A stretch of DNA of 64,000 nt from Clostridiales bacterium (lineage in GTDB: Bacteria > Bacillota > Clostridia > Saccharofermentanales > Saccharofermentanaceae). Every line of letters begins with the position of its first letter. The first letter of the stretch is position 1. Positions 26,661 to 34,609 of this stretch are shown here, piece after piece. The translations under genes were made by a program, and so were the position numbers. Under the pieces are notes generated by a model that was not told where the DNA came from, searched no databases, and worked only from the letters and a program-made list of their open reading frames with translations. The stretch covers positions 124,001 through 188,000 of the forward strand of contig JAFZKB010000002.1 of the NCBI GenBank assembly GCA_017551865.1, given 5' to 3'.

Positions 26661-27506
26661 ATGAAAAACGAGATTATTGGATTTCACCGGGAATACGAGG
26701 AAAACGGATGTTTCTGTAACTGGTATCCGGCGGAGTTTGATTATGCCGGCCGGCACTATCTCCACTCTGAGCAGTTCATGATGTACCAGAAGGTCATGAT
26801 GTTCGGCCAGCAGGAGCTGGGCGATGAGATCATGAGAACGGCAGATCCGGAGCAGTGTAAGATTTTGGGAAGAGAGTTCTTCGACGGCTTTGATGCGGCC
26901 CTTTGGAAAAAGACCCGCTTCGTGGTCGTTAAGCGCGGTATCCGTGCGAAATTCTCGCAGAACCCCTCCATGATGGAAACTCTTCTGGCGACAGGAAATG
27001 CAGTCTTGGCGGAGTGTTCTCCCCGTGATAAGGACTGGGGCATCCTTCTTTCGACCTCCGATCCGGAGGTGCAGGACATCACTAAGTGGAGAGGCGAAAA
27101 CCTCCTCGGACAGATCCTGATGGAAGTTAGAGAAGAGCTTCGCGAAGAACTCCGCACCACAGAAAACGGGCAGACTCTGCCTTATGATGATGCTACGGAA
27201 AAAGATCCGATCTCCGAGTGGGAGATGCTCCCCGGCGAACTGATCCGTATCCCGCAGTATAAGAATACGATCCTGGCCTATACCGATACCATCGGATGTG
27301 TCATCGGAAGTGAAGAGAGCAGAAACTCCTTCTTCTTTGACCGTTCATTTGCCGACTGGGAAGCTCTGATCAAGGCAGGATCCGCTTCGACCCACGGCCT
27401 TCCGGTTATCGGATTCTTCGAGATGAAGCAGGACATCTACGATATCTCCCGCCGCCTCGGAAACTCTCCCGACGAGATCACCATCGACGTGGACGACGAG
27501 GAATAA
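26661..27506 (+). CDS. NADAR-domain protein (YbiA/DUF1768 family) with a C-terminal extension
   Basis: 281 residues. Residues about 5-165 carry the NADAR signature: FCNWYPAEF, LHSEQFMMYQK, a central RRT-like region (GREFFDGFDAALW), ECSPRDKDWGI and NLLGQILMEVRE. Family members hydrolyse N-glycosidic bonds in riboflavin intermediates or remove ADP-ribose from guanine in DNA (antitoxin to DarT1). Residues 190-281 are an extra domain I do not recognise. AGAGGAGG precedes the ATG. It is the only plus-strand gene inside the minus-strand secreted-protein cluster, and no DarT-like or ribA/ribD gene is adjacent. Confidence 0.88.
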   Translation: MKNEIIGFHREYEENGCFCNWYPAEFDYAGRHYLHSEQFMMYQKVMMFGQQELGDEIMRTADPEQCKILGREFFDGFDAALWKKTRFVVVKRGIRAKFSQNPSMMETLLATGNAVLAECSPRDKDWGILLSTSDPEVQDITKWRGENLLGQILMEVREELREELRTTENGQTLPYDDATEKDPISEWEMLPGELIRIPQYKNTILAYTDTIGCVIGSEESRNSFFFDRSFADWEALIKAGSASTHGLPVIGFFEMKQDIYDISRRLGNSPDEITIDVDDEE

Positions 27507-27535
27507 GATCGATATAAACGAGTTAAAAATCAGGA

Positions 27536-27557
27536 CCGCCTCACACGAGGCGGTCCT
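27536..27557. terminator. Bidirectional terminator after the NADAR gene
   Basis: A perfect 11-bp stem AGGACCGCCTC / GAGGCGGTCCT around CACA/ACAC bases, followed by TTT. It serves the NADAR gene and probably the convergent LRR gene ending at 27595. Confidence 0.88.
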
Positions 27558-27576
27558 TTTGTATGCTGATCACAAT

Positions 27577-27613
27577 CCGAAAAGACTTCGCATATCACGG
27601 AAGTGCTTTTCCG
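27577..27613. repeat. Inverted repeat enclosing the stop codon of LRR gene 2
   Basis: CCGAAAAGACTTC at 27577-27589 mirrors GGAAGTGCTTTTCCG at 27599-27613 with one extra base, and the stop codon (27595-27597) is in the loop. There is no T-run beyond the stem, so it is not a simple terminator. Confidence 0.68.
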
Positions 27614-29322
27614 TATGTGTAATTTCCGGTCAGACCGACGATCATTTTATCATTGGAGTTTTTGAAGTATGGATATACCCAGTAGTAGTTATATTGGGTG
27701 GAAGATGCGGTCTTGTCGGTAAACGTAGTACCACTTGTCATACCGATATACTTATAGGGCTTTCCATCTACGATACCGTAGATCAGATATCCTTCTGCTC
27801 CGGCAGATGCAGTCCAGGTAAGCTTCACGCCGCCTTTGACAGAGGTGGCCTTCAGATTGGTAACTGCAGGACAGATGCCCTTGGCAAACACGTATTTCGC
27901 GCAGGATCCGACATACATATTTCCCTTTGTGTCTTTGGTATACGGGAATACCCAGTAGTAATTGTAGTTCTCGCTGAGTGCCTTTTTATCCGTAAAAGTC
28001 TTTCCCGTGGTCGTCATGCCGACATAACCGTACTTGCCGTTTTTCTGACCATAGATCAGATAACCATCAGCGACACCGGAAAACTGCCAGGAGAGCTTAA
28101 CCGCATTTTTCCCTGCAGGAGCTGCGGAAAGCGTGCTCAATGCACCTGGAGCCGTGCGGATCGTCATAGTCGAATTCACATACAGATAGTAATAATCGTC
28201 TGCCTTTTTGTCGTAATACGAGTAAATTATCTGGTCGCCACAATCTTCCACATTTCCGGCATAGTCTGTTAAGAGTTGCGGGGCTGAAGATATATCGACC
28301 GTATTGATATTTGTGTCTCTTACATCGAGAGTTTTCAGTTTGCGGTTGTTGCTGATATTCAGACTGGAAATATTCGTAAAGCCACAGTAAAGGCACTCGA
28401 GGTTTTTGCAATTGCTGACGTTCAGACTACTTATCGAAGTTTCGGTAACTTCTAAATAGCTTAGCGCAGTATTCTTACTGACATCTATCGAAGTTAAAAT
28501 GGTACAACTGCAATCCAGTTCTTCAAGTTGCGAGTTATTCTTTACATTCAAACTGGAAATGGAGGTGCTAGATAGTCCCAAATATTTCAGGTTACTGTTT
28601 TTTGTGACATTTATAGAACTGATCTTCGTACAACCCGCATCCAAATACTCCAACATGGGATTTTTTGTCACATTAAGGCTGCTGAGGTTTTCACACTCGA
28701 AGCAGTTGATCCAAGCAAGATCCGGGTTGGCTCCTATATTTAGTGTGGATATTTTTGTTGAAGAGCAGTCCAGCGTATTGAGTATCGGGTTATTGGCAAG
28801 GTTAAGTGCGGAGATAGGGTTACCGCCGCAACGAAGATCGGAAAGCTTGGGATTCGAACTGACATTTAACGAAGATAGATTGTTGCCTTCACAAAACAGG
28901 GTATCCAGATTTGGATTATAGGTGAGATTCAACGAAGAGAGATTGTTATACTCGCAGTTCAGAAACCAGAGGCTTCTATTATTACTTAAGTTCAGAGAAG
29001 AGATATTGTCGTAACTACAATCCAGGGTCTCCAGATAGGTAAAAAACTCGATCCCTTTGAGATTTGTCACAGCTGTATTATCGAAGATCTCGATATCCGT
29101 GATTTTCTTGATCTCTTGTTCGGAGAAAGCACCGTTATTGTCCAGATCAAATTCCCTGACGTATTCCCGAAAAGCTGCATTCGGAAAATTCGCCGCGTTG
29201 ATCGCGATCGATGTTGCTTTCTTCGATGAAGCAAGGACCGAAGGCGCGAAACTTGCGCCACATAAGAGAAAAGAAGCTGTTCCAAGAGAAACTGCTATAG
29301 CCAACAGATTTGATCTTTTCAT
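27595..29322 (-). CDS. Secreted LRR protein with EF-hand-like loop and two FN3-like domains (2)
   Basis: 575 residues from MKRSNLLAIA, chosen because GGGAGGTGG lies just upstream; an earlier in-frame start at 29346 lacks one. Signal peptide about 1-32, motif NAANFPNAAFREYV, EF-hand-like loop DLDNNGAFSEQE, then about thirteen short LRRs with ISSLNVSxN repeats and many Cys. Two FN3-like domains (about 390-575) follow, ending YTYGKALP. It has its own extended -10 promoter at 29363-29371 and ends at a stop-spanning inverted repeat. Confidence 0.87.
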   Translation of the reverse strand: MKRSNLLAIAVSLGTASFLLCGASFAPSVLASSKKATSIAINAANFPNAAFREYVREFDLDNNGAFSEQEIKKITDIEIFDNTAVTNLKGIEFFTYLETLDCSYDNISSLNLSNNRSLWFLNCEYNNLSSLNLTYNPNLDTLFCEGNNLSSLNVSSNPKLSDLRCGGNPISALNLANNPILNTLDCSSTKISTLNIGANPDLAWINCFECENLSSLNVTKNPMLEYLDAGCTKISSINVTKNSNLKYLGLSSTSISSLNVKNNSQLEELDCSCTILTSIDVSKNTALSYLEVTETSISSLNVSNCKNLECLYCGFTNISSLNISNNRKLKTLDVRDTNINTVDISSAPQLLTDYAGNVEDCGDQIIYSYYDKKADDYYYLYVNSTMTIRTAPGALSTLSAAPAGKNAVKLSWQFSGVADGYLIYGQKNGKYGYVGMTTTGKTFTDKKALSENYNYYWVFPYTKDTKGNMYVGSCAKYVFAKGICPAVTNLKATSVKGGVKLTWTASAGAEGYLIYGIVDGKPYKYIGMTSGTTFTDKTASSTQYNYYWVYPYFKNSNDKMIVGLTGNYTYGKALP

Positions 29323-29362
29323 AATCCACCTCCCATAAACCATCACGAAAAAACCTACTATC

Positions 29363-29371
29363 AGAATAGCA
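29363..29371 (-). promoter_or_regulatory. Extended -10 promoter of LRR gene 2 (TGCTATTCT type)
   Basis: TG-C-TATTCT on the minus strand, 41 bases before the ATG at 29322. The same nine bases occur at 34345-34353 and 36360-36368 before other family members. Confidence 0.6.
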
Positions 29372-29393
29372 TGAATTCCCTAAAAGTGCACCA

Positions 29394-29423
29394 CGGCAAA
29401 GCGCTTATTTAAGCGCTCTGCCG
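29394..29423. repeat. Inverted repeat spanning the stop codon of LRR gene 3
   Basis: Minus-strand arms CGGCAGAGCGCTT and AAGCGCTTTGCCG (13 bp, one mismatch) around AAAT. The stop codon TAA is shared between loop and right arm, and the left arm is the last coding codons. No long T-run follows. Confidence 0.75.
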
Positions 29424-30913
29424 TAGGTGTATTTGCCGGATGTGTTAACGATCATCTTCCCGTTTGAATTCGTAAAATACGGGAATACCCAGTAGTAGTT
29501 ATACTGCGTGGAAGAAGCGTTCTTGTCGGTAAAAGAAGTACCCTTCACCATGCTTAGGTACTTATAGGGTTTCCCATCCACGATGCCGTAAATGAGATAC
29601 CCTTCAGCACCCGCGGAAGCATCCCATGTGAGCTTCACGCCGCCCTTTACCGACGAAGCCTTCAAAGACCCGACAGGAGGACACATACCTTTGGCAAACT
29701 TATACTTCTCGCAGGAGCCGGGATGCATATTGTCATAACTGTCCTTCACATAGCCGAATACCCAGTAGTAGTTATAATCTTCGCTGAGTGCCTTTGTGTC
29801 GGTAAATGTCGTGCCGGTGGTGGTCATGCCGACATAGGAATACTTGCCGTTCTTCTGACCGTAAATCAGATAGCCGTCGACATGCCCTGCGGATTTCCAC
29901 GAAAGCTTTACAGCATTCTTTCCGGCAGGAGAAGCGGTGAGACCCGTGACCGGTGATGGCTTTGCCTTAATCGTTGTGGTTTTGTCTACCATTAAGTAAT
30001 CAATATATGCCTGAGCGTCCGGATCACCATTAACATCATATCCTTTATCTGTATAATACCAAGCTGTAAAAGTATCGAATTCGGTCTTTCCATCTCCATA
30101 ATAAAGAGTCAGGAGTTCCGGACAGTAGGTGATATCGATTGTGGAGATATTGGTTCCGTTAATGATTAACCATAAGAGCCCGGAACAGTTGCTTATGTCC
30201 AGACTGGTAAGTCCGCTGTTATATGCTTTCAGATCATGCAAATTTATATTGTTCCGCAGATCCAGGCTTTTGAGATTCTTGCACCCATAACAAAGGAGCG
30301 TTTCCAGATTCGTGTTCTTACTTGTATTCAGGCTGGAAATGTTTGTGTTATCGCAATTTAGAAAATTAAGATAGGAATTACTGCTGACGTCCAAAGAAGA
30401 GATATTGTTTGCGCCACAGGCAAGAAGATAGAGGAAAGTATTATTCTTCAGATTTAAAGAAGTAAGACTATTTTCTCTGCATAAAAGAGTCTGGAGATAT
30501 GTATTGCCGGAAACATTTAACGAGGTGAGTCTGTTATCCGTGCAGGCCAGATAATCCAGATATGTATTTTTGCTGGTGTCTAAGCTGGTCAGTGCGTCAT
30601 GGGATACATCCAGATACGTCAGAGAAGTGAAGTGCTCAATGCCTTTAAGTGAGGTAACACTGGGATCTTTGGTCAACTCGATCGTTGTTACTTTTGAGAT
30701 TTCAGTAGTGGAGAAGTATCCGTTATTGTCCGTATCGAACTGCTTGACATATTCGCGAAAAGCCGCATTCGGGAAATTCGTCGCATTGATTGCAATCCCG
30801 GTCGCCCTTTCCGACGCGGCCTGGATCGTATTCGACGGGATGAGAAGACCTGCACAGATACAGCAGGTGATTCCGAGTGTTATGCCTAAAGCTGATAAAA
30901 GCTTTCTTTTCAT
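29405..30913 (-). CDS. Secreted LRR protein with EF-hand-like loop and two FN3-like domains (3)
   Basis: 502 residues: signal peptide about 1-32 with a Cys-containing core, motif NATNFPNAAFREYV, EF-hand-like loop DTDNNGYFSTTE, about ten LRRs with LTSLNVSGNT and ISSLDVSSNS repeats, then two FN3-like domains (about 320-502) ending YTYGRALK. AGGAGGACACATC precedes the ATG. It begins 27 bases after the stop of LRR gene 4 with no terminator between them, so those two genes are likely co-transcribed. Confidence 0.87.
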   Translation of the reverse strand: MKRKLLSALGITLGITCCICAGLLIPSNTIQAASERATGIAINATNFPNAAFREYVKQFDTDNNGYFSTTEISKVTTIELTKDPSVTSLKGIEHFTSLTYLDVSHDALTSLDTSKNTYLDYLACTDNRLTSLNVSGNTYLQTLLCRENSLTSLNLKNNTFLYLLACGANNISSLDVSSNSYLNFLNCDNTNISSLNTSKNTNLETLLCYGCKNLKSLDLRNNINLHDLKAYNSGLTSLDISNCSGLLWLIINGTNISTIDITYCPELLTLYYGDGKTEFDTFTAWYYTDKGYDVNGDPDAQAYIDYLMVDKTTTIKAKPSPVTGLTASPAGKNAVKLSWKSAGHVDGYLIYGQKNGKYSYVGMTTTGTTFTDTKALSEDYNYYWVFGYVKDSYDNMHPGSCEKYKFAKGMCPPVGSLKASSVKGGVKLTWDASAGAEGYLIYGIVDGKPYKYLSMVKGTSFTDKNASSTQYNYYWVFPYFTNSNGKMIVNTSGKYTYGRALK

Positions 30914-30937
30914 GATGTGTCCTCCTATTCCTTGTTT

Positions 30938-30951
30938 CGCTTACTTAAGCG
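30938..30951. repeat. Short palindrome at the stop codon of LRR gene 4
   Basis: CGCTTA-CT-TAAGCG around the stop codon (30941-30943). Perfect 6-bp arms but a two-base centre, too tight for a hairpin by itself. It is the short version of the stop-spanning repeats in neighbouring genes. Confidence 0.45.
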
Positions 30952-32611
30952 CTCTGCCGTATGTGTATTTTGTGCAGGATCCGACGATCATCTTTCCGCT
31001 TGCATCCTTGCAGTACGGATATACCCAGTAGTAGTTGTACTGGGAAGCGGACGCGGTCTTATCCGTGAAGGTCGTGCCCTGTGTGGTCATACCGATGTAC
31101 TTATAGGGCTTCCCATCCACGATGCCGTAAACGAGGTATCCTTCCGCGCCGGCGGATGCCGTCCAGGTGAGCTTTACACCTCCTTTTACGGAAGATGCCT
31201 TAAGATTAGAAACTGCAGGGAGAATGCCTTTGGCATAAACATATTTTGCACAGCTTCCTGTAACCATTTCCCCCCGTGCACTATTGATAAAGGGGAATAC
31301 CCAGTAATAGTTGTAATCTTCGCTGAGTGCTTTTTTATCAGTATAGGTTGTCCCGTTGGTCGTCATGCCGACATAAGCATATTTACCATTCTTCTTCCCA
31401 TAGATAAGATATCCGTCTGCATTGCCGACAGCCTTCCAGGAGAGCCTTACCGTCTTGTTACCAGCTGAAGAGGCGGTGAGACCTGTAAGATCAGAAGGGA
31501 AAAGGATCAGCTGAACATCTTTATTGGTAATAAGATATCTATTATCCCAATTCTGGTAATTCTTCGAATAAGAAGAACATCCCGTAATAGCATCTATGTA
31601 TTCTGCTTCTTTGACTAGTTTAATAAGATTCGGGCAATGAGAGATGTCGATCACGGAGATATTCGTTTCACTTATATCCAAATTACAGAGTTCCTTGTTC
31701 TGGCTAATATCCAGCGTTGCTATCTTTGTTAATTGGCAATCCAAATGGGTAAGTTTTGTGTTGTTTCTTACGTTCAGAGTTTTAAGTGGATTACAAGCGA
31801 CGCGAAGGAAGTCCAAATTTACATTCTTGCTCAAATCAATAGATTCTAGAGCATTATTCAAAAGATCAAGTGTCTCAAGCTGAGTGTTGTTTTTTAGATC
31901 CAGAGTAGAGACCGAAACATATTTAAGCTCAAGAGTTTCAAGCTTGCAGTTCTTGGTGACATTCAAGCTTGTAAGAGCGACGTCCTCACAATACAGGTAC
32001 TTTAGATTCGGACAGTTTGTGACGTTCAGAGAAGTGATTTCCGGAGTATTGTAGATCATTAGATTCTCCAAAGCTGTGTTCTTGCTCACATCCAGAGCGG
32101 TAAGAGGAAGGTTCCCACATCCCAGATATGTAAGTTTAGTGTTCTTACTGAGATCCAGTGTAGTGAACAGGTTATTGTTGCAGGAAAGCATCTCTAACAA
32201 TGTATTTGCGTTGAGATTTAAAGAAGTAAGACCGCAATTATCGCAAAACAGTTCTTTCAATTTTGTATTCTTGCTTATGTTTAAGGTGGTGATCTTATTC
32301 CCAGTACAGTTCAGATGCTCGAGCGACGTGAATACCTCTACTCCTTTTAGATTGGTGATCCCCATATCGTATAAATAGATGTTTGTGACATAGTTTATCT
32401 CTTCCGAAGAGAAGATCTTGTCTCCATTTGCATCATAAATCGAAACGTATTCGCGGAATTTTGCATCCGGAAAATTCGTCGCATTGATCGCCACTCCAGT
32501 CGCTTTCGAAGATGCAGCCTGTACTGTCTTGGCCGAAGACAGAAGTCCCGCGCCGATGCATGCTGCTATACCAAAAGAAGCTGCTGCTGCCAATAAAGTC
32601 CCCTTTTTCAT
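30941..32611 (-). CDS. Secreted LRR protein with EF-hand-like loop and two FN3-like domains (4)
   Basis: 556 residues from MKKGTLLAAA, chosen because GGGAGG lies about nine bases upstream; an earlier in-frame start at 32644 has none. Signal peptide about 1-32, NATNFPDAKFREYV, EF-hand-like loop DANGDKIFSSEE, about thirteen LRRs (LTALDVSKNT, ISVIDISHCPNL), a linker, then two FN3-like domains (about 370-556) ending YTYGRALK. The last LRR motif ISVIDISHCP is shared with LRR gene 6, which points to common descent of these two. Confidence 0.87.
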   Translation of the reverse strand: MKKGTLLAAAASFGIAACIGAGLLSSAKTVQAASSKATGVAINATNFPDAKFREYVSIYDANGDKIFSSEEINYVTNIYLYDMGITNLKGVEVFTSLEHLNCTGNKITTLNISKNTKLKELFCDNCGLTSLNLNANTLLEMLSCNNNLFTTLDLSKNTKLTYLGCGNLPLTALDVSKNTALENLMIYNTPEITSLNVTNCPNLKYLYCEDVALTSLNVTKNCKLETLELKYVSVSTLDLKNNTQLETLDLLNNALESIDLSKNVNLDFLRVACNPLKTLNVRNNTKLTHLDCQLTKIATLDISQNKELCNLDISETNISVIDISHCPNLIKLVKEAEYIDAITGCSSYSKNYQNWDNRYLITNKDVQLILFPSDLTGLTASSAGNKTVRLSWKAVGNADGYLIYGKKNGKYAYVGMTTNGTTYTDKKALSEDYNYYWVFPFINSARGEMVTGSCAKYVYAKGILPAVSNLKASSVKGGVKLTWTASAGAEGYLVYGIVDGKPYKYIGMTTQGTTFTDKTASASQYNYYWVYPYCKDASGKMIVGSCTKYTYGRALK

Positions 32612-32651
32612 GTTATATACCTCCCACACCAATGGAATATTCATGTGAAAA

Positions 32652-32692
32652 GAAAAACCCGTCTTCGCTAAAGAATTACCACTGACGGGATT
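32652..32692 (-). terminator. Terminator of LRR gene 5
   Basis: On the minus strand, CCCGTC and GACGGG form the stem, followed by TTTTTC. The 20-base loop contains CTTTAGCG (plus CGCTAAAG at 32666-32673), complementary to bases at the stop codon of the same gene (32731-32738), so an alternative fold could pair the loop with the gene end. Confidence 0.7.
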
Positions 32693-32727
32693 CCTTTATG
32701 CTTCTATATATTCTTTCGGAAGAGCGG

Positions 32728-34260
32728 TTACTTTAGCGCTCTTCCGTAAGTGTACTTGCCGGAAGGACCGACGACCATCTTCCCATTGGCATCCTTATAG
32801 TACGGATATACCCAATAGTAGTTATATGCGGAAGATGAAGCAGTCGTATCCGTAAATGTCGTGCCCTTTGTGGTCATGCCAATAAACTTATAGGGTTTCC
32901 CATCTACGATGCCGTAAACGAGATATCCTTCTGCTCCGACAACGGCATTCCAGGTGAGCTTCACGCCGCCTTTGACAGAGGTGGCCTTAGCAGAATTTAC
33001 TGCTGCAAAAACTCCCTTTGCATAAACATAATTTGAAGCATCTCCGGGGTACATCGACCCGGCGCTGTCTTTGACATACGGGAATACCCAGTAATAGTTG
33101 GAAGTGTCGCTAAGTGCCTTCGTATCGACGTAAGAGGTCTTCGTCGTCATACCGACATAGGCATACTTTCCGTTCTTCTTGGCATAGATCATATACCCGT
33201 CTGCATTATTGCTGGCCTTCCAGACAAGCTTCGTACGTCCTGTACCATAAGACATAGCCTTCAGCTCCGTGACAGCCTTGGGAGCCCACTGCAGCGTACA
33301 ATCGAACGGGATCGATAAATCATAGAAAAAGTCACCAAATTGATATTCAAAAACCACTCCGAACTCGTAAAAACCTGACTCGCCCGCATGAGCAATTCGC
33401 AGTAGCTTCGGGCAAGGCGTGATATCCAGATAAGTAAGAGGATTATCTCCGGCTTCCAGGTTCTCAAGCAGAGGGCATCCCGAGAGATCCAATGAGGTCA
33501 ACTGATTGGTAAAACATGACAAGGTACCCAGTTTGTGGTTATTCTTGATATTCAGTTTTGTAAGTTGATTTGTGTGGCAGTGCAGCGTTGTCAGGTTTAC
33601 ATTTGTAGAAAGATCAAGAGAGGTGAGTTTGTTCATATGACAGGCCAGATTATCTAACTTTTTCAAGTTCTTGACATTCAAACTTGTGAGTGAATTACAA
33701 TCGCAGGTAATCGTTTCAAGGTTGATGTTCTTGCTAAAATCCAGACTGGTAAACTTATTCTCACTGCAAACAACGTACTTAAGCGCTGTATTTTTGCTCA
33801 GGTCAAGACTTGTCAGCGAATTGCCGGCACAGAATAAATCTTCAAGTAAAGTGTTATTGCTTAGATTCAAAGAAGTCAACTTGTTTAGAGCACACGACAG
33901 ATCGACCAGTTTGGTGTTTTTGCTGACATTCAAGCTTGTGAGCTGGTTGCCGTCACACCAAAGAGTCTCAAGATTTGGAAAGAACTCGATTCCTGTTATA
34001 TTCTTAGCAGAAGCGTCACGAAAAATGATTTCGTCAACGTTCGATCTTTCTTCTTCAGAAAGAGATCCATTCCCGTCAGTATCAAACTGTTTGACATATG
34101 CACGGAAAGAAGCATCCGGGAAATTCGTTGCGTTGATTCCGACGGAAGCAGATTTCTGCGATGCTGCCTGCACTTGTTGTCCCGGGAAGAAAAGACCTGC
34201 ACCAATACATGCTGCTACGCCAAAAGCAGCAGCAACTGCCAATAGAGAAGTTTTTTTCAT
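32728..34260 (-). CDS. Secreted LRR protein with EF-hand-like loop and two FN3-like domains (5)
   Basis: 510 residues: signal peptide about 1-32, NATNFPDASFRAYV, EF-hand-like loop DTDGNGSLSEEE, about ten LRRs (LTSLNVSKNT, LTSLDLSTNV), two FN3-like domains (about 330-510) ending YTYGRALK. TTGGAGG precedes the ATG. Its leader (34261-34353) is very similar to that of LRR gene 6, with the same extended -10 element, so these two genes and their control regions arose from one duplication. Confidence 0.87.
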   Translation of the reverse strand: MKKTSLLAVAAAFGVAACIGAGLFFPGQQVQAASQKSASVGINATNFPDASFRAYVKQFDTDGNGSLSEEERSNVDEIIFRDASAKNITGIEFFPNLETLWCDGNQLTSLNVSKNTKLVDLSCALNKLTSLNLSNNTLLEDLFCAGNSLTSLDLSKNTALKYVVCSENKFTSLDFSKNINLETITCDCNSLTSLNVKNLKKLDNLACHMNKLTSLDLSTNVNLTTLHCHTNQLTKLNIKNNHKLGTLSCFTNQLTSLDLSGCPLLENLEAGDNPLTYLDITPCPKLLRIAHAGESGFYEFGVVFEYQFGDFFYDLSIPFDCTLQWAPKAVTELKAMSYGTGRTKLVWKASNNADGYMIYAKKNGKYAYVGMTTKTSYVDTKALSDTSNYYWVFPYVKDSAGSMYPGDASNYVYAKGVFAAVNSAKATSVKGGVKLTWNAVVGAEGYLVYGIVDGKPYKFIGMTTKGTTFTDTTASSSAYNYYWVYPYYKDANGKMVVGPSGKYTYGRALK

Positions 34261-34457
34261 GATATTGAACCTCCAAAACCATTGCCAAATGTTCCAACCC
34301 TGTACACTTCAAGTTTCCCAACCCCTGTATGAAGGTACATTTAAAGAATAGCATAAAGCAGCTTAAAGTATTACATTAATTAGACTCCTTAACCCACCGA
34401 TTTTTTTTGAGAAATAGAAAAAAAGAAATCCCGCAAGCGGTGAGTTACTGACAGGAA
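34261..34457. other. Leader of LRR gene 5 and adjoining A/T-rich spacer
   Basis: First part of the 348-base gap between LRR genes 5 and 6. 34261-34353 is the conserved leader with its promoter. 34354-34457 is A/T-rich and ends in a small hairpin: on the minus strand CCGC-TT-GCGG followed by GATTTCTTTTTTTC, which looks like the final terminator of LRR gene 6. No open frame here is credible. Confidence 0.6.
34345..34353 (-). promoter_or_regulatory. Extended -10 promoter of LRR gene 5 (TGCTATTCT type)
   Basis: TG-C-TATTCT on the minus strand about 85 bases before the ATG, leaving a long untranslated leader shared with LRR gene 6. Confidence 0.6.
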
Positions 34458-34609
34458 ATCGCTTACCTAATCGCAGCATTTTGAAAAGAAAAGAAGCAAA
34501 AAGAATCCTCTCAGGCGACGAGTTTTGCGTAAGCAAACTGTTTGAGTCGCAAGAGAGGTATTCTTTTGCTTTTTACTTATTGATCAGACGTAGCGATTAG
34601 GTGAGCGAT
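34458..34609. repeat. Nested palindrome in the 3' region of LRR gene 6 (hairpin core copy 1)
   Basis: Outer arms ATCGCTTACCTAATCGC (34458-34474) and GCGATTAGGTGAGCGAT (34593-34609) pair with one mismatch; the right arm abuts the stop codon at 34609-34611. Inside lies a core (34494-34571) of nested stems: AAGCAAAAAGAAT-CCTCTC with its mirror, GCGAC/GTCGC and TTTTGC-GTAA-GCAAAC. The core recurs at 36371 and 38682. Confidence 0.78.

Noticed and set aside
27505..27519. TAAGATCGATATA shared after the stop codons of the NADAR gene and lipoprotein D (17675)
   Set aside because: Thirteen shared bases at two sites without further similarity; treated as coincidence.
34494..34571. Insertion sequence or MITE as a firm call
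   Set aside because: No target-site duplication is visible, and the outer arms differ between copies, so it is reported as a repeat of unknown nature.
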